Positions 9,633 through 20,377 of a stretch of 40,643 nucleotides of DNA are shown piece after piece. The stretch is taken from NCBI GenBank assembly GCA_021464525.1, contig JADRCO010000256.1, forward strand, positions 1 to 40,643, written 5' to 3'. The first letter of the stretch is position 1, and the number at the start of each line of letters is the position of its first letter. The translations under genes and the position numbers were made by a program. Under the pieces are notes generated by a model. That model was not told the origin of the DNA, made no database searches, and saw only the letters and a program-made list of their open reading frames with translations. This stretch comes from Rhizophagus sp. LPA8_4_AMF (lineage: Eukaryota; Glomeromycota; Glomeromycetes; Glomerales; Glomeraceae).

Positions 9633-10854
9633 TTAATTACCACCTCGACATGCAGACCAAGCTTATGAAATAAAAGAAAGAAAAAGAATTTTGTGTTAAT
9701 GTATATTGTATAATAAATTTAGCATTTAAAAAAGAAAACTTACTAGGAAACCCACAAGCAGTACTGATGATAAAGTAGATAAGCAACTAATAAAAAAAAT
9801 TGTTTTTCCTATTAGTAAAATATATTTCTCTTAAAATAAAAAGTTTTAATTTTATACTTACAATAATGACGAATCCTAAAAGGATCATTAACTTTGTGTT
9901 CTTCCACCACATTGACCGCTATCGGTAAATAAATTATTAGTGACATTTTAATATAGAATATCCAAAAGAAGGAAATATGGTTACAAACCCTCAATGCAGT
10001 ACTTCTCTTTCTAAAGGCAAATGCTTGTTGATTTAGATTATCAGTCTTATTGACCAAAAGCTCAATTCTTTCGCCACGTGCCAAAACACGTTCTATGATA
10101 AAATCGTTAGAAAAAATTGAAATATTAAATTACATTTATAAAAAGATAGCGAGTAATTACCAATATTAGTAACCATAACATCCTTAACTTGTTCAACCTC
10201 CCCATGCACTTGCTTAATTTTGTCAACATCTGGATTATTCGAGAAATATTTCTATATTGGAATTTCAAGGAAAGTTAAAATTTAAATTATAAATACGAAT
10301 GATTTTCCTATTAAATTCATAATACATACCATTTGTTTTTCAATAACCTTTGCAAATTCATTCATACCGTAAGGCAGAGCTGTGTTTGCTCTGTCCTTTG
10401 AGTAATTAGCTAAAAACTTTTCCTTTATATCTTGCAAAAAAGCAAAAGGAATTCGTCGTCCAAAAGAATCATCAGCCATACACAGATAAGTGAGACCATC
10501 TTCACAAATATAATGGAAAAGATATCTTTTTTATAGTCAAAATACATACACATACATACACATTAAATATAATTAAATTTAATAGTATAACAAAACCCTT
10601 CTATAAAAGATTTAAAATTATTATACCTATCGTAAACGTAAGTTAATTTTGAATTATTTGGTGGAATTTTTTCAAGAATTGCCTGAGTGACTGTAAATAT
10701 GAAAGAAAATTGTTTAATCGGAGTTAACGAACTATTTGAAAATCAAACGAAAAACCTTAAAATATTATTTACCTTGAGTGAAATTGCCAGAAGAATCAGT
10801 GTATTCAGCCAGAATGACTGAGCCTCGAGCTACTAACCCATAGATAAGAGACAT
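9633..10854 (-). CDS. VAMP7: VAMP7-type longin R-SNARE
   Basis: Eight exons (10773-10854, 10627-10690, 10330-10525, 10161-10251, 9989-10092, 9862-9918, 9744-9786, 9633-9661) join in phase to 221 aa. The N-terminus MSLIYGLVARGSVILAEY and the segment around MADDSFGRRIPFAFL form the longin domain (about 1-110). The SNARE helix spans about 123-182, with the zero-layer Arg at about R150 in VLARGERIELL. A membrane anchor (about 188-213) is followed by a short lumenal tail TWSACRGG, like the VAMP7 C-terminus. R-SNAREs of this class drive fusion with vacuolar/lysosomal and late endosomal membranes. The longin domain folds back to inhibit and sort the protein. Three of the last exons are only 57, 43 and 29 nt. 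It is tail-to-tail with the BTB gene. Confidence 0.95.
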
Positions 10855-12317
10855 TTTTCTAATAAAGTTTAAATTAATTTACGAAAGCAAAGAATCTAAA
10901 TTTCCAGAGAGTTTAGGGAAAGTAAAAACAAAGCATGTAGAATACGGATCATATATATATTTGACAATATAAAAATATTGTCCGTCACAAATTTGATTAT
11001 TATAGGCCAATACTATTCTTCTGCATAAATAATGTGGTCATTATCGAATGTGCGCCATAACTGATAGCATTATGTAATGACCTATAAAGGATGTCAAAAG
11101 TATAACTCCAAATTGCATGGAAGATTTAAGGGGATTTTATAAAAGGAATAGATGTATAAAAATAATAAAAGTAAGTTCATTAATGCATTTACAAATAAGG
11201 TTTTATTGATTATATTTAGCAGATATTATATTATAATTCTTATTTTTACCTGGTCATTTAAAAAGTAAATTACGTTATATTTATTAATTGATTATCTTAG
11301 TTGAATAATTAAAAAAATAAAGTTTATTTATCAAAATTTTTGAATAATAATATTTATTTTAAAAAAATAAATTTGAATTGCAATTATAAATATAATATTA
11401 AAAAAATTAATTGAAGTTATAAAATTAAATATTTTAAATATTTTTTTTTAATGTTATCAATTTAGCAAATAAATATATATAATTTTAAAAATGTAATTAT
11501 ATTATTAATCTAAAACCTTAATTTTAATTTATTTTACCAAAAATTAGAATATTAATAAGAATTATTGGTTAAGTTCATAAATTATTTATCATATCATTAT
11601 TATAAATTTTTTAAAAAAATAAAAAGTATTTTAAAAATTAAAAGCAAATAAAGATTTTATTTATTTAAAATTTAACATTATTAAAATATATCTTAAATAG
11701 AAAAAGCAAAATAGATATTATATTTACAATTATACAATTTGGATATGTATTAGTGAAGAAAGCCAGATATTTATGAATAATATAATAATGTTACTGATAT
11801 TATTATACATAATATTAGTATAATCAACTAGTATAGTCAAGTAGACCAAATTTGTCCCATCGGCCTAAATTATTGGCCCATTATAATAATGCCTTAAAAC
11901 TGTACCAGCGATGATCTCCTAATTTGGGCCGGTCTACAACATTACTAAGCAAAAATTTGATACGGTAATTTTAGTGTAAGGAATTTTGAAAATGTGAAAC
12001 AAAGTTACCCGCAGTTTATCGGAATTTCTATTGGGACACATGATTATCACATTTATAATTTCATTTACCTTCTTATTTTCTCCTTGTAAAACTACAAAAA
12101 ATCTTTTCCGTTGCCGCTCGGCTAATAATTTACAGGATATAATCTCGCTTAACCTTTTATTTATTGTAAGATATTTTATAATATCGTGAAAACCATTTTT
12201 AATTTATATCTAATTATTATCATATGTGCTTTTGTCATTTACTTTAGATCTGAACAGTTCATCTTTCACACTCGTTTACATCCTTCCATTTCTTCCATTC
12301 CCAAGTAATAAATCACA
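10855..12317. other. Long head-to-head spacer, no gene seen
   Basis: About 1.46 kb separates the VAMP7 and UBL3 starts, far longer than the other divergent spacers here. Most of 11150-11800 is plain A/T. A short inverted repeat is present (GACAATATAAAAATATTGTC at about 10962). GTAGACC at 11841-11847 and GGTCTAC at 11931-11937 bracket a 97-bp stretch richer in G and C that could be a small MITE. A pyrimidine-rich leader (about 12240-12300) immediately precedes the UBL3 ATG. Confidence 0.5.
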
Positions 12318-13267
12318 ATGAGCGCTGAGCCTCAATATTCTCCTACTCACAGTAGTAGTAACGACGATACTTCACAACCTTCAGTAACTAAAACTTTGGC
12401 TGCTGATAATAATGGTGATTCAAAACAGTCAACTGTTGTAAAAACACCAACACAATCGGAAAACAGAAAATCGCAATCGGGAGGCGATTCAACAACATCG
12501 TCCTCCGCATCATCTTCACAAGCTTCACAACAAGATGCAGAGTCTAAAGATTTAGAAGACAAGGTCAATTTGACCCTACTTTTAGTTTCAGGCAAAAGAC
12601 ATACATTTGCCTTTGATCCCACTGATACAATAACAGTGGTTAAAAGTCGAGTTTTTAATAATTGGCCCAAAGGTAATAACTGGGTAGATTTATTTATTTA
12701 ATTATTTTTGGTCAATTGCTCATTTTAGTGATGCAGGAAAAGTTATTAGTTTCTTACAATATTATTTTTTTTTGGATTTGAATTGAAAAAGTATATTAAA
12801 TTGTGACAAACAGTCGACTCGAATTTTTCTCAATCAAATTTATATATAACATTCAATTCTGGAATGGGTTTATTTAACTTGGTTATAATAAAAAAAAATT
12901 TATTACTTATAGAATGGGCCGATGAAACCCCTGTGGCGGTGTCAAGTTTGAAGATTGTGTACCAAGGTCGATTCTTGGAGGATGGAACCACGCTTGAAAG
13001 TAAGCAGGTTTAATTTTATGTATTTTTTGCATAACGTACTTTATAACTAGTATGTAATTTAATTTTGTTTCATTAGCAAACAAGATTCTACGTGGACAGA
13101 CCACTATTGTACATTTGACTATAAAAAATGTGTCGCAACACGACAATGATGGTTAGTTAATTAATATTGTTCCGGTTTAATTTTTTCAATTAACTTAAAT
13201 TTCACAAAATATTTTAGGTCCTAAATCTAAAGACGAAGCGCCAAAATGTCATTGCATAATACTGTGA
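12318..13267 (+). CDS. UBL3: UBL3/MUB-like prenylated ubiquitin-fold protein
   Basis: Four exons (12318-12672, 12913-12999, 13077-13151, 13218-13267) encode 188 aa. Residues 1-85 are a low-complexity Ser/Thr/Gln-rich tail with no recognisable fold. A ubiquitin-like domain follows (about 87-165: VNLTLLLVSGKRHTFAF, then SSLKIVYQGRFLEDGTTL and TTIVHLTI). The C-terminus is C-H-C-I-I-L: a CAAX box with Leu at the end (favouring geranylgeranylation) plus an upstream Cys that could be palmitoylated. UBL3/MUB proteins are tethered to membranes by this lipid; in animals UBL3 modifies proteins destined for extracellular vesicles. There is no C-terminal Gly-Gly, so it is not a classical conjugating ubiquitin. 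The long disordered N-terminus is the unusual part. Confidence 0.92.
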
Positions 13268-13358
13268 TAAGTTATTGAATACTTTCGAAAATAATTATTT
13301 AAGCTATTATAATTTTTGGTATCTTTTTTTTTTTTTTTTTTTAAAAAAAATTATAAAA

Positions 13359-13393
<35 letters not shown>

Positions 13394-14103
13394 TTTTTTT
13401 TTGCAGTCAGCATTCGAAAAAAAAGAGAGAAAATAATTTAAATTATATATATAAATTTTTAATCTGTATCTCTGTATTTGATATAGTTTTCCTCCAAATT
13501 TTGTATGGAAAAAAAGCAAACTAATATCAAAGAAAAAAGAAAATTCCGTAATATTGAAGTATTTTTTTAATTAATTATTATACGGCCAAAAAAAAATGGC
13601 CCAAAGGAAAAAAATTCGCATGCAAATTATGAAATTTTTATTCAAATTTTTTCATCATCTAATAGGGTAAAAGAAAAGAGTGTATGGAATATATAAATTT
13701 ATAATATGACATAAATTATTTATCGAGAAAGATGGAAACAAAAAGACATTAGAAATAATTTTTCTTAGTTTTTGGTTACAACAACGATTTTATTTGGAGG
13801 ATTTTGACAAAATAATTATGTACTTTAATTATGGAATTTACTATAGGGTAGTTAGTGGAATGATATTGTATTTATTACGAATTTATTACTATTAATATTA
13901 TTATTATGTTAATTTTTTTTTTAAAAAGAGGTGGAATATTAAAATATATTCATTTGTATAATATGCTGGTTGTATAAACATTTAAACATGCATTCTTTTC
14001 ATTTTTGTCATAATTTAAATAGATCTGGTCTTTAATAAAATTACATTCTGAAATGATATTAGTAAAAAAAGTAATTTATTACGCTTACTTTACATTGAAT
14101 TAA
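13268..14103. other. Tail-to-tail spacer with long poly-T/poly-A tract
   Basis: This stretch lies between the 3' ends of UBL3 and PIH1D1. Positions about 13324-13400 are an uninterrupted A/T block with poly-T runs of roughly 19 and 28 bases around a short poly-A. No coding exon or structural RNA was seen in the remainder. The length of the homopolymers may be uncertain in the assembly. Confidence 0.6.
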
Positions 14104-15333
14104 TCAAACCTTCTCTGCTCTGATAACCAATCTTTTCTTGGGTTTTATAAATCTTGCTTTCGCAGATATGATATTCACTTTTGAAGGTAATGTGATATCC
14201 AAATTATATTTCCCGGGTGAATTAAAAATTAGACGCAAAGGTTCTAAGTCTAATGTGCTGTCATTAACTGATTGCTATATAAAAAATTTTTTTTTAAAAA
14301 AAATAGAAAAAGGAGGAAATTTATTACATATTAAATTTTAGTTTAATTTACCATACCATAGAAGGCGTATCAATAGTTATGGTCAGGAATAACTTATTAT
14401 CTCTAAATTCTTCCGTGATGGTATATTTAGGTTTATCCAGAGTTCTAACATTTTTGGTTGATTTTTCATCAACTATTTTTCGTTGGCTCGATTTCGTGGA
14501 AATCTCCGTTATTAAAGATTTCTGTTGTTTAGGAATCATAACTGGTTTCTCTTCTATTTTGCCTTTGTAACTTATTTTCGGATATGCAAAGTCTGAATAA
14601 CATACATAAATTAATTCTTCCAGATTCATGTTCTTATTGAAAATCACAAGAACAGAATAGTGACGTACTGCGAGTTAATTCTAGATTAAATTGTTCTTCG
14701 ATCATTTCCACTGCCAGTTCGATTATATATAATTTAAAATCGGAATCTTCTCTTGTTCTTTTAAATGGTAATGTATGAATAATAGCATCACAAACATAAC
14801 AAAGATCTTCCTCTAACATTCAATATTTCAAATCAGTTATATTACTAAAGAAAAAAAAAATACAATAGAATAATCAAAAACATACTATTATCTTTATCTT
14901 CTCGGATATTACTAATAACGGTTGGAACACGATAAATTGAATCCTCATCACCATTCATTGATTTTTTTATTTCAGTTTCAGTAGCATTTGGTGGACATGG
15001 TACTTTATTTGAATAACAAAAATTGATGAAAAATTTTGAATTTAATTTATATAGTTTTTTATTTGAGGATGCTATACGAATTTTTATCACAAATCCAGGA
15101 TTAGGGAGCAGTTGAATACTCTCAAAATCTTGTCCATCTGATATAGTGGTTTTCATGTATTGTTCTGTTATTGCAGCCATTGCTTTTGGATTTTCTGCTA
15201 ATTGTGATGAAAGTTCTTCTAAAAATACTTCTTCCGCAAGTTCTTCTTGTTCATTACGTACAAGATCCTTTATAATTAATGAAGAAGGTGTTTTAGAAGA
15301 AGTTTCATCAAAATCCAATTTAGTATGAGCCAT
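14104..15333 (-). CDS. PIH1D1: PIH1 domain protein (R2TP complex)
   Basis: Four exons (14886-15333, 14669-14812, 14357-14592, 14104-14274) join in phase to 332 aa. The PIH1 N-terminal domain spans about 60-215: GFVIKIRI, the FFINFCYSNKVPCPP motif, then IYRVPTVISNIREDKDN, the DSDFKLYIIELAVEMIEEQF helix and YPKISYKGK. A CS-like domain closes the protein (about 260-332: LTITIDTPSM, LRLIFNSPGKYNLDITLP). PIH1D1/Nop17 works with RPAP3/Tah1 and the RUVBL ATPases as an HSP90 co-chaperone that assembles snoRNPs, RNA polymerases and PIKK kinases. The first intron's exact acceptor (14813) was chosen because it keeps phase and joins DKDN to KEDLCYV. It is head-to-head with NAA15, with 293 bp between starts. 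Confidence 0.93.
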
Positions 15334-15626
15334 CTTATTAGTTGAAGAAACAAAAATTATTTGAAGTTAATATTGCGATTCGATCTTAATATCTATGTTA
15401 TCATGTAACACGAGTCATTGTAGCTATTATGATTCACATGATAACAGTGATTATTTTTTTGATCAAGATTTTTATTTTCCATCACACAAATAACTAAAAA
15501 GTAAAATTTACTTTTTTTTCGCAAGGGTTAAAAAAAATTTTTTTTTTTTTAACACTCGAGAGATCAGTTTTGTAGCACATTTTATATCGAGTGCAATCTT
15601 CAAAGCTTTTTGTTTAGCTTAAAGAA
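15334..15626. promoter_or_regulatory. PIH1D1/NAA15 divergent promoter with inverted repeat
   Basis: This 293-bp region must contain both promoters. TTATCATGT at 15398-15406 is repeated in inverted form, ACATGATAA, at 15436-15444, a perfect 9-bp match separated by 29 bp. An A/T homopolymer block is present at about 15512-15552. The inverted repeat could be a dimeric regulator site, but no regulator is identified. Confidence 0.4.
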
Positions 15627-18600
15627 ATGAGGGAATTACCGTCCAAAGAATCTGCTCTTTTTAAGCAAATTCTTGCAAGTATCTTATATAGTGATGGCCT
15701 ACTTCTGGTATATTATTATATATGTATATTTAGCATGACTGACCGAAAAGTTATAAATTTTATATTAGAAATTCTATGAGTATAAACAGTATAAGAAAGG
15801 GTTGAAAGCTGCTGATCAAATATTGAAAAAATTTCCTGAACATGGGGGTACATATATGATATTATTTCTTTTTTTTTTATATCTGTTGATATATGTTAAA
15901 TTTTGATTTATTGCATAATAAAGAAATTATTTTGAAAATGAATTCATTTAATTGATGTTTATCTATTGTAATTTTGATATGCGATTATCATCATTTAATT
16001 ATTGATGCAGAGACATTGGCTATGAAAGGATTGTTTCTTAACCATATGGATAGGAAGGAAGAAGCTCATGATTTCGTACGCAAAGGACTTAAGTTTGATC
16101 TGAAGAGCCATATTTGTAATTATATTTTTGATGATTACTTTTTTTGAAACAATTTTCCATCATTCAAACTTTTTTTAATTGGACAGGTTGGCACGTATAT
16201 GGATTGTTACATCGATCCGATAAAAACTACGGTGAAGCTTTAAAGTGCTATAATCAAGCATTAAAATTTGATAAGGTATGAATAATTTAAATATTATTTT
16301 CGTATTCACTTGAAAATCACTTATTTAAATTTTTTTGGTGATAGGATAATATGCAAATCCTTCAAGATTATTCCTTGCTCCAAATTCAAATGCGAAATTA
16401 TGAAGCTTTTAATGTAAGATGTAGAATCATTATGTTTATTTTAACAATTATTAATATTAAATTATTGTTCGATGGAAATATTACTTAATTATAAGGAATC
16501 AAGACTTCGTCTTTTGAATTTAAGACATAATAATCAAAGATATTGGATTGGACTTGCTATATCTTATCATCTGCTAGAAAATTATGAATCAGCCGAAAAA
16601 GTATTGAAAGCTTATGTGGAAACTTTAAAGGTGAATATAAAATCGCACTAAGCTATTTGCGTTTAATTACATTTAGTGATAATGGCATCCTTCGTAGGAA
16701 AAACCAGGTCCTATGAATTTTGAACACAGCGAGATGCTGTTATATCATAATCTTATAATAGAAGAAAGTGGCAAGTTTGATAAAGCTTTGGAGCACTTGG
16801 AATCCATTGAAAATGATATTTGTGATCGTCGCTCATGGAAAGAAAAGAGAGGTTTGAATATCAATTATAGACTATATCATAGTTATATTATGCTAAAATA
16901 ATTATATATTCGTCTTTTCGACTAGCTTTCTTTCTGCTGAAACTTGAAAGATATCAGAAAGCAAAGGAAGCTTATGAAGACTTGATTGCTGACAATCCCG
17001 ATTGTTATGATTATTACAATGGCTTGTTATTAGCTTCCCAAATAAATACCAGTAAGTATTTCATTAGTATATATCAATTAATTTAACGTGTTAACTCACT
17101 ATAATAAGTTCATTTAATAATGAGAATTGAATCCTGTTAGATGAGTTGTCCTCTGAACAACGCGAAAAAGTTTTTGAAATTTGTCAAGAATTGGCAACAA
17201 AATATCCAAAGTCAAATCTTTTAAAGCTACTTCCTTTAGAACATACAGCTGGTCAGTTACTTGAATGTGGTTTGCATGGATTGTCTTTTTTGTAATAATC
17301 TTATATTTTATTATATGGTTGTAGATGAAAAGTTTAAAGGAGAAGTAGATAAATATATGCAAGCAGCTCTTAGAAAAGGTGTCCCTTCATTATTTGTTAA
17401 TCTTAAAAAACTTTATGTTGATCCGATAAAGGAGGATATAATTGAGAAATTGGTTGAAGAATATCTCCAAAATCTAAAGACGTGTAACACTTTCACCAAA
17501 AGTTCGGATGCTGATGACGAAATTGAAGAACCTACAGCGTATCTTTGGACTCTCTATTTATTGGCTCAACATTACGATAACAAACGTGATACCACAAGGG
17601 CTCTCAAGTTGATCGAAGAAGCAATCGAACACACACCAACTTTAGTAGAATTATATATGACAAAGGGTCGTATACTCAAGGTCCGAACTTTTAAATAGAT
17701 GTTTAGGTGACTTCATAAATTGAAAACCATTCTTACCAATTACCAATTATTTGCATCTTTGACGTATATAGCATGGGGGAGACCCTAATAATGCCATGAA
17801 AGTTATGGACGAAGCCCGAGAATTGGATCTTCAAGATAGGTTCATCAATTCGAAGTGCACAAAGTATATGCTTCGGAATAATCAACCAGAGGAAGCTTTA
17901 AAAACAATTGGATTATTTACTAGAGTGTGTATTATTGATTGAATAGTTTTTTTATATGGTTTTTTATATATTATTTAGATTATTTATATAATTTGAAAAT
18001 TGGCAATTTATATATTAAAAAAAAGGGCGACGCTCCTGATCCTTTAACGGATCTTATAGACATGCAGTGTATGTGGTATGCACTCGAGGAAGGGGAGTGT
18101 TATAGGAGACAGAATAATTTAGGCAAAGCTCTTAAACGTTTTCATCAAATCGAAAAGGTATAATTCAACATTTAAGTTAGTAATTTCTACATACATAGGT
18201 TTTAAATACTTTAAATTATTAATATAAATAATGCATTTTTAATATGGATTATTGTCAATCATATTTAAGCATTTTGCAGATATAACGGATGATCAATTCG
18301 ATTTTCATACATATTGTCTACGTAAAGTGACTCTTAGAGCATACTTGAGGTATGTCGCGTTTTATTCTTATATTCCTGTGAAATTTTTACACTTATTTAT
18401 TATTGCTGTGTTGTAAAAGCATGTTAAGACTTGAAGATCAGCTACGTTCACACCCTTATTATTTCCGTGCCGCGAAAAATGCCATAGAGGTAAGTAGATG
18501 TAATATTCTAATTTGTTGTCTCCTTTGTTCTTATTATGAATCATCATATATGAAAAAATCCAGATCTATCTTTATCTACAAGACAATCCAAAAACAGTCA

Positions 18601-19835
18601 ATGGTGAAGAAAGTCAAAATTATGGTACGTTTCATTTACGAATTTTTAATATAATGGAATTTTCTAATTGAATAAAATTCGAACAAAATAATTTCAAAAG
18701 AAAATATGACAGAAGAAGAGATTAAGGCTGCCAAGAAAGCCAAAAGTAAAGCCAAAAAAGCTGCACTTAAGGAGGCAAAAAAAGGTAACAGTTAATTTAT
18801 TAAGTGAGTTATATTTTTTTTTTTTTTTTTTTTTAATAAAAAATTTTTTTTTTTAATTTTTTTTGGCGAAAGAGGATCAATCGAAAAAGAAAGTACAAGA
18901 TGATGACCCGGAAGGCGAAAAATTTCTGAAGGTTCAATTATGCCTGATTATTATATAATATAAACATTATTAATAAATTTATTTAACTTCCAAAATGGTT
19001 TACAGGTAGAAGATCCTTTAGGGGAAGCATTCAAGTTCCTTCAACCTTTGCAAATATTGGCTTCGAAAAGAATAGAAACACATTTATTAGGATTTGCATA
19101 TTACATTCGAAAAAGTTTGTTTTCTGATTTCAGATAAATATTATTATGCTTAGTTTACTAATAATCTTCATTATATTTCAGAAAAGTATTTACTTGCTCT
19201 TAGGACTTTAAAACGAGCATATAATATTGATAAAGAAAATCCAGAATTACATGTAAATATAATACGATTCAAGTTAGAAGGTATGGTAACTATTCTAATA
19301 ATATTATGTTTATTATAATTTATAAAAAATATTTCAACAGATTATCTTATTTTAGTTTCTAGGCTTGAGAAAGAAGATAACGAAAAAAGAGAACCGTTAC
19401 GCGATTCTACTGAATATCAAACAATTTTTAAAGTTGTTAATACAGTATTACCAACCATACTTCCCGATAATACTTCCTTAGAAGTATATACTGAGGAATT
19501 TTTAGCAAGGAATAAAGGGTCTATGTCACATTTATTAGCTGGCTCTAATGCATTATTGCAAATAAATCCTGATAATAAGCAAGAAGTCACAAATATGTTG
19601 ATGAACTCTATTAAGGATGAATTTTTGAGTACGAGAACACTAAAGGTAATTCAAGTAATATGTATTTCTCTTTTTCGATTCGACTATTTACATTTTATTT
19701 AATTTTATGAAGAATTGCATATCAGTATACGAACAACTTAAAAACAAGTTAGATTCATCAAAAGCCGAAGAATTTAAGAATAAGTGTAAAGAATGGTTTC
19801 CGATTTCAACTTATTTCAAGGGACTCGACGATTAG
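15627..19835 (+). CDS. NAA15: NatA auxiliary subunit NAA15 (TPR protein)
   Basis: Twenty-one exons give 848 aa: 15627-15674, 15769-15847, 16011-16115, 16187-16275, 16345-16413, 16496-16630, 16698-16851, 16926-17051, 17141-17251, 17325-17680, 17772-17924, 18026-18157, 18270-18349, 18420-18489, 18564-18624, 18701-18784, 18873-18931, 19006-19114, 19182-19280, 19341-19645, 19713-19835. Family signatures include [11 protein letters not shown], the [16 protein letters not shown] segment, [10 protein letters not shown], the [11 protein letters not shown] segment and [10 protein letters not shown]. The Lys-rich helix before [11 protein letters not shown] matches the animal protein's basic region. NAA15 is the TPR scaffold that holds the catalytic subunit NAA10 at the ribosome for co-translational N-terminal acetylation. 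Intron 1 must use a GC donor (GCAAGT at 15675) to keep frame. Exon 20 has a second in-frame acceptor at 19356 (5 residues shorter). Intron 11 lacks a normal pyrimidine tract before its AG. Confidence 0.95.
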
Positions 19836-20377
19836 AAATAAATTATTTGAAGAGTATAGAGGAAAAATATCAATGAAATTATTGTTTATTTAATTATCAT
19901 AAAAAACAATTTATGGATGGTCAATTATTGTTTTGCAATTCTGTCGAAGATCAAAAAAAATATGCATGAATATTGAATATATTTAATTTTGATTCATACA
20001 AAAAAGTTTGTATTTTTAGTGATGTTTGTTTTCATTAATTAAAAAAGAAATTTTTTTGAAAAATTAAATCACGGATTTATGAAACGATTTTTTGCATCTT
20101 ATTCTGATTTGATTTTTACGAAATTTACCAGTGTAATATATATTTTAAAAAGTTTATTTTTTAGCATTCATTATTAAAAGTTAAACGAAAGGGTTTATTC
20201 GAAATGTGGCAGTTAAGAAAATACATTAATTATAGCTAATATTAAAAAAAAATAATTATAGTTAATATGAAAAAAATTTCATAGTAAAGTTTATAATATA
20301 TCATACATTGTTTTGGTTAAACCATTTTTGGATACGTCAATAATATCTCTTTGTGATCAGATAATCTTAAAAATATT
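19836..20377. other. Tail-to-tail spacer, nothing coding seen
   Basis: The 542 bp between the NAA15 and ATG7 stop codons are AT-rich with A runs and no open exon. A duplicated short motif (AAAAAAATAATTATAGTTAATATGAAA versus AGCTAATATTAAAAAAAAATAATT) lies at about 20232-20275. The region is expected to contain both polyadenylation sites. Confidence 0.5.

Noticed and set aside
12347..12670. Minus-strand open frame of 107 codons
   Set aside because: Antisense to UBL3 exon 1. It is explained by the Ser/Thr/Gln codon bias of the sense strand.
13307..13519. Minus-strand Lys-rich open frame
   Set aside because: It results from poly-T runs read on the opposite strand in the UBL3 3' region.
15146..15328. 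Plus-strand open frame of 60 codons
   Set aside because: Antisense to PIH1D1 exon 1, which has clear family motifs.
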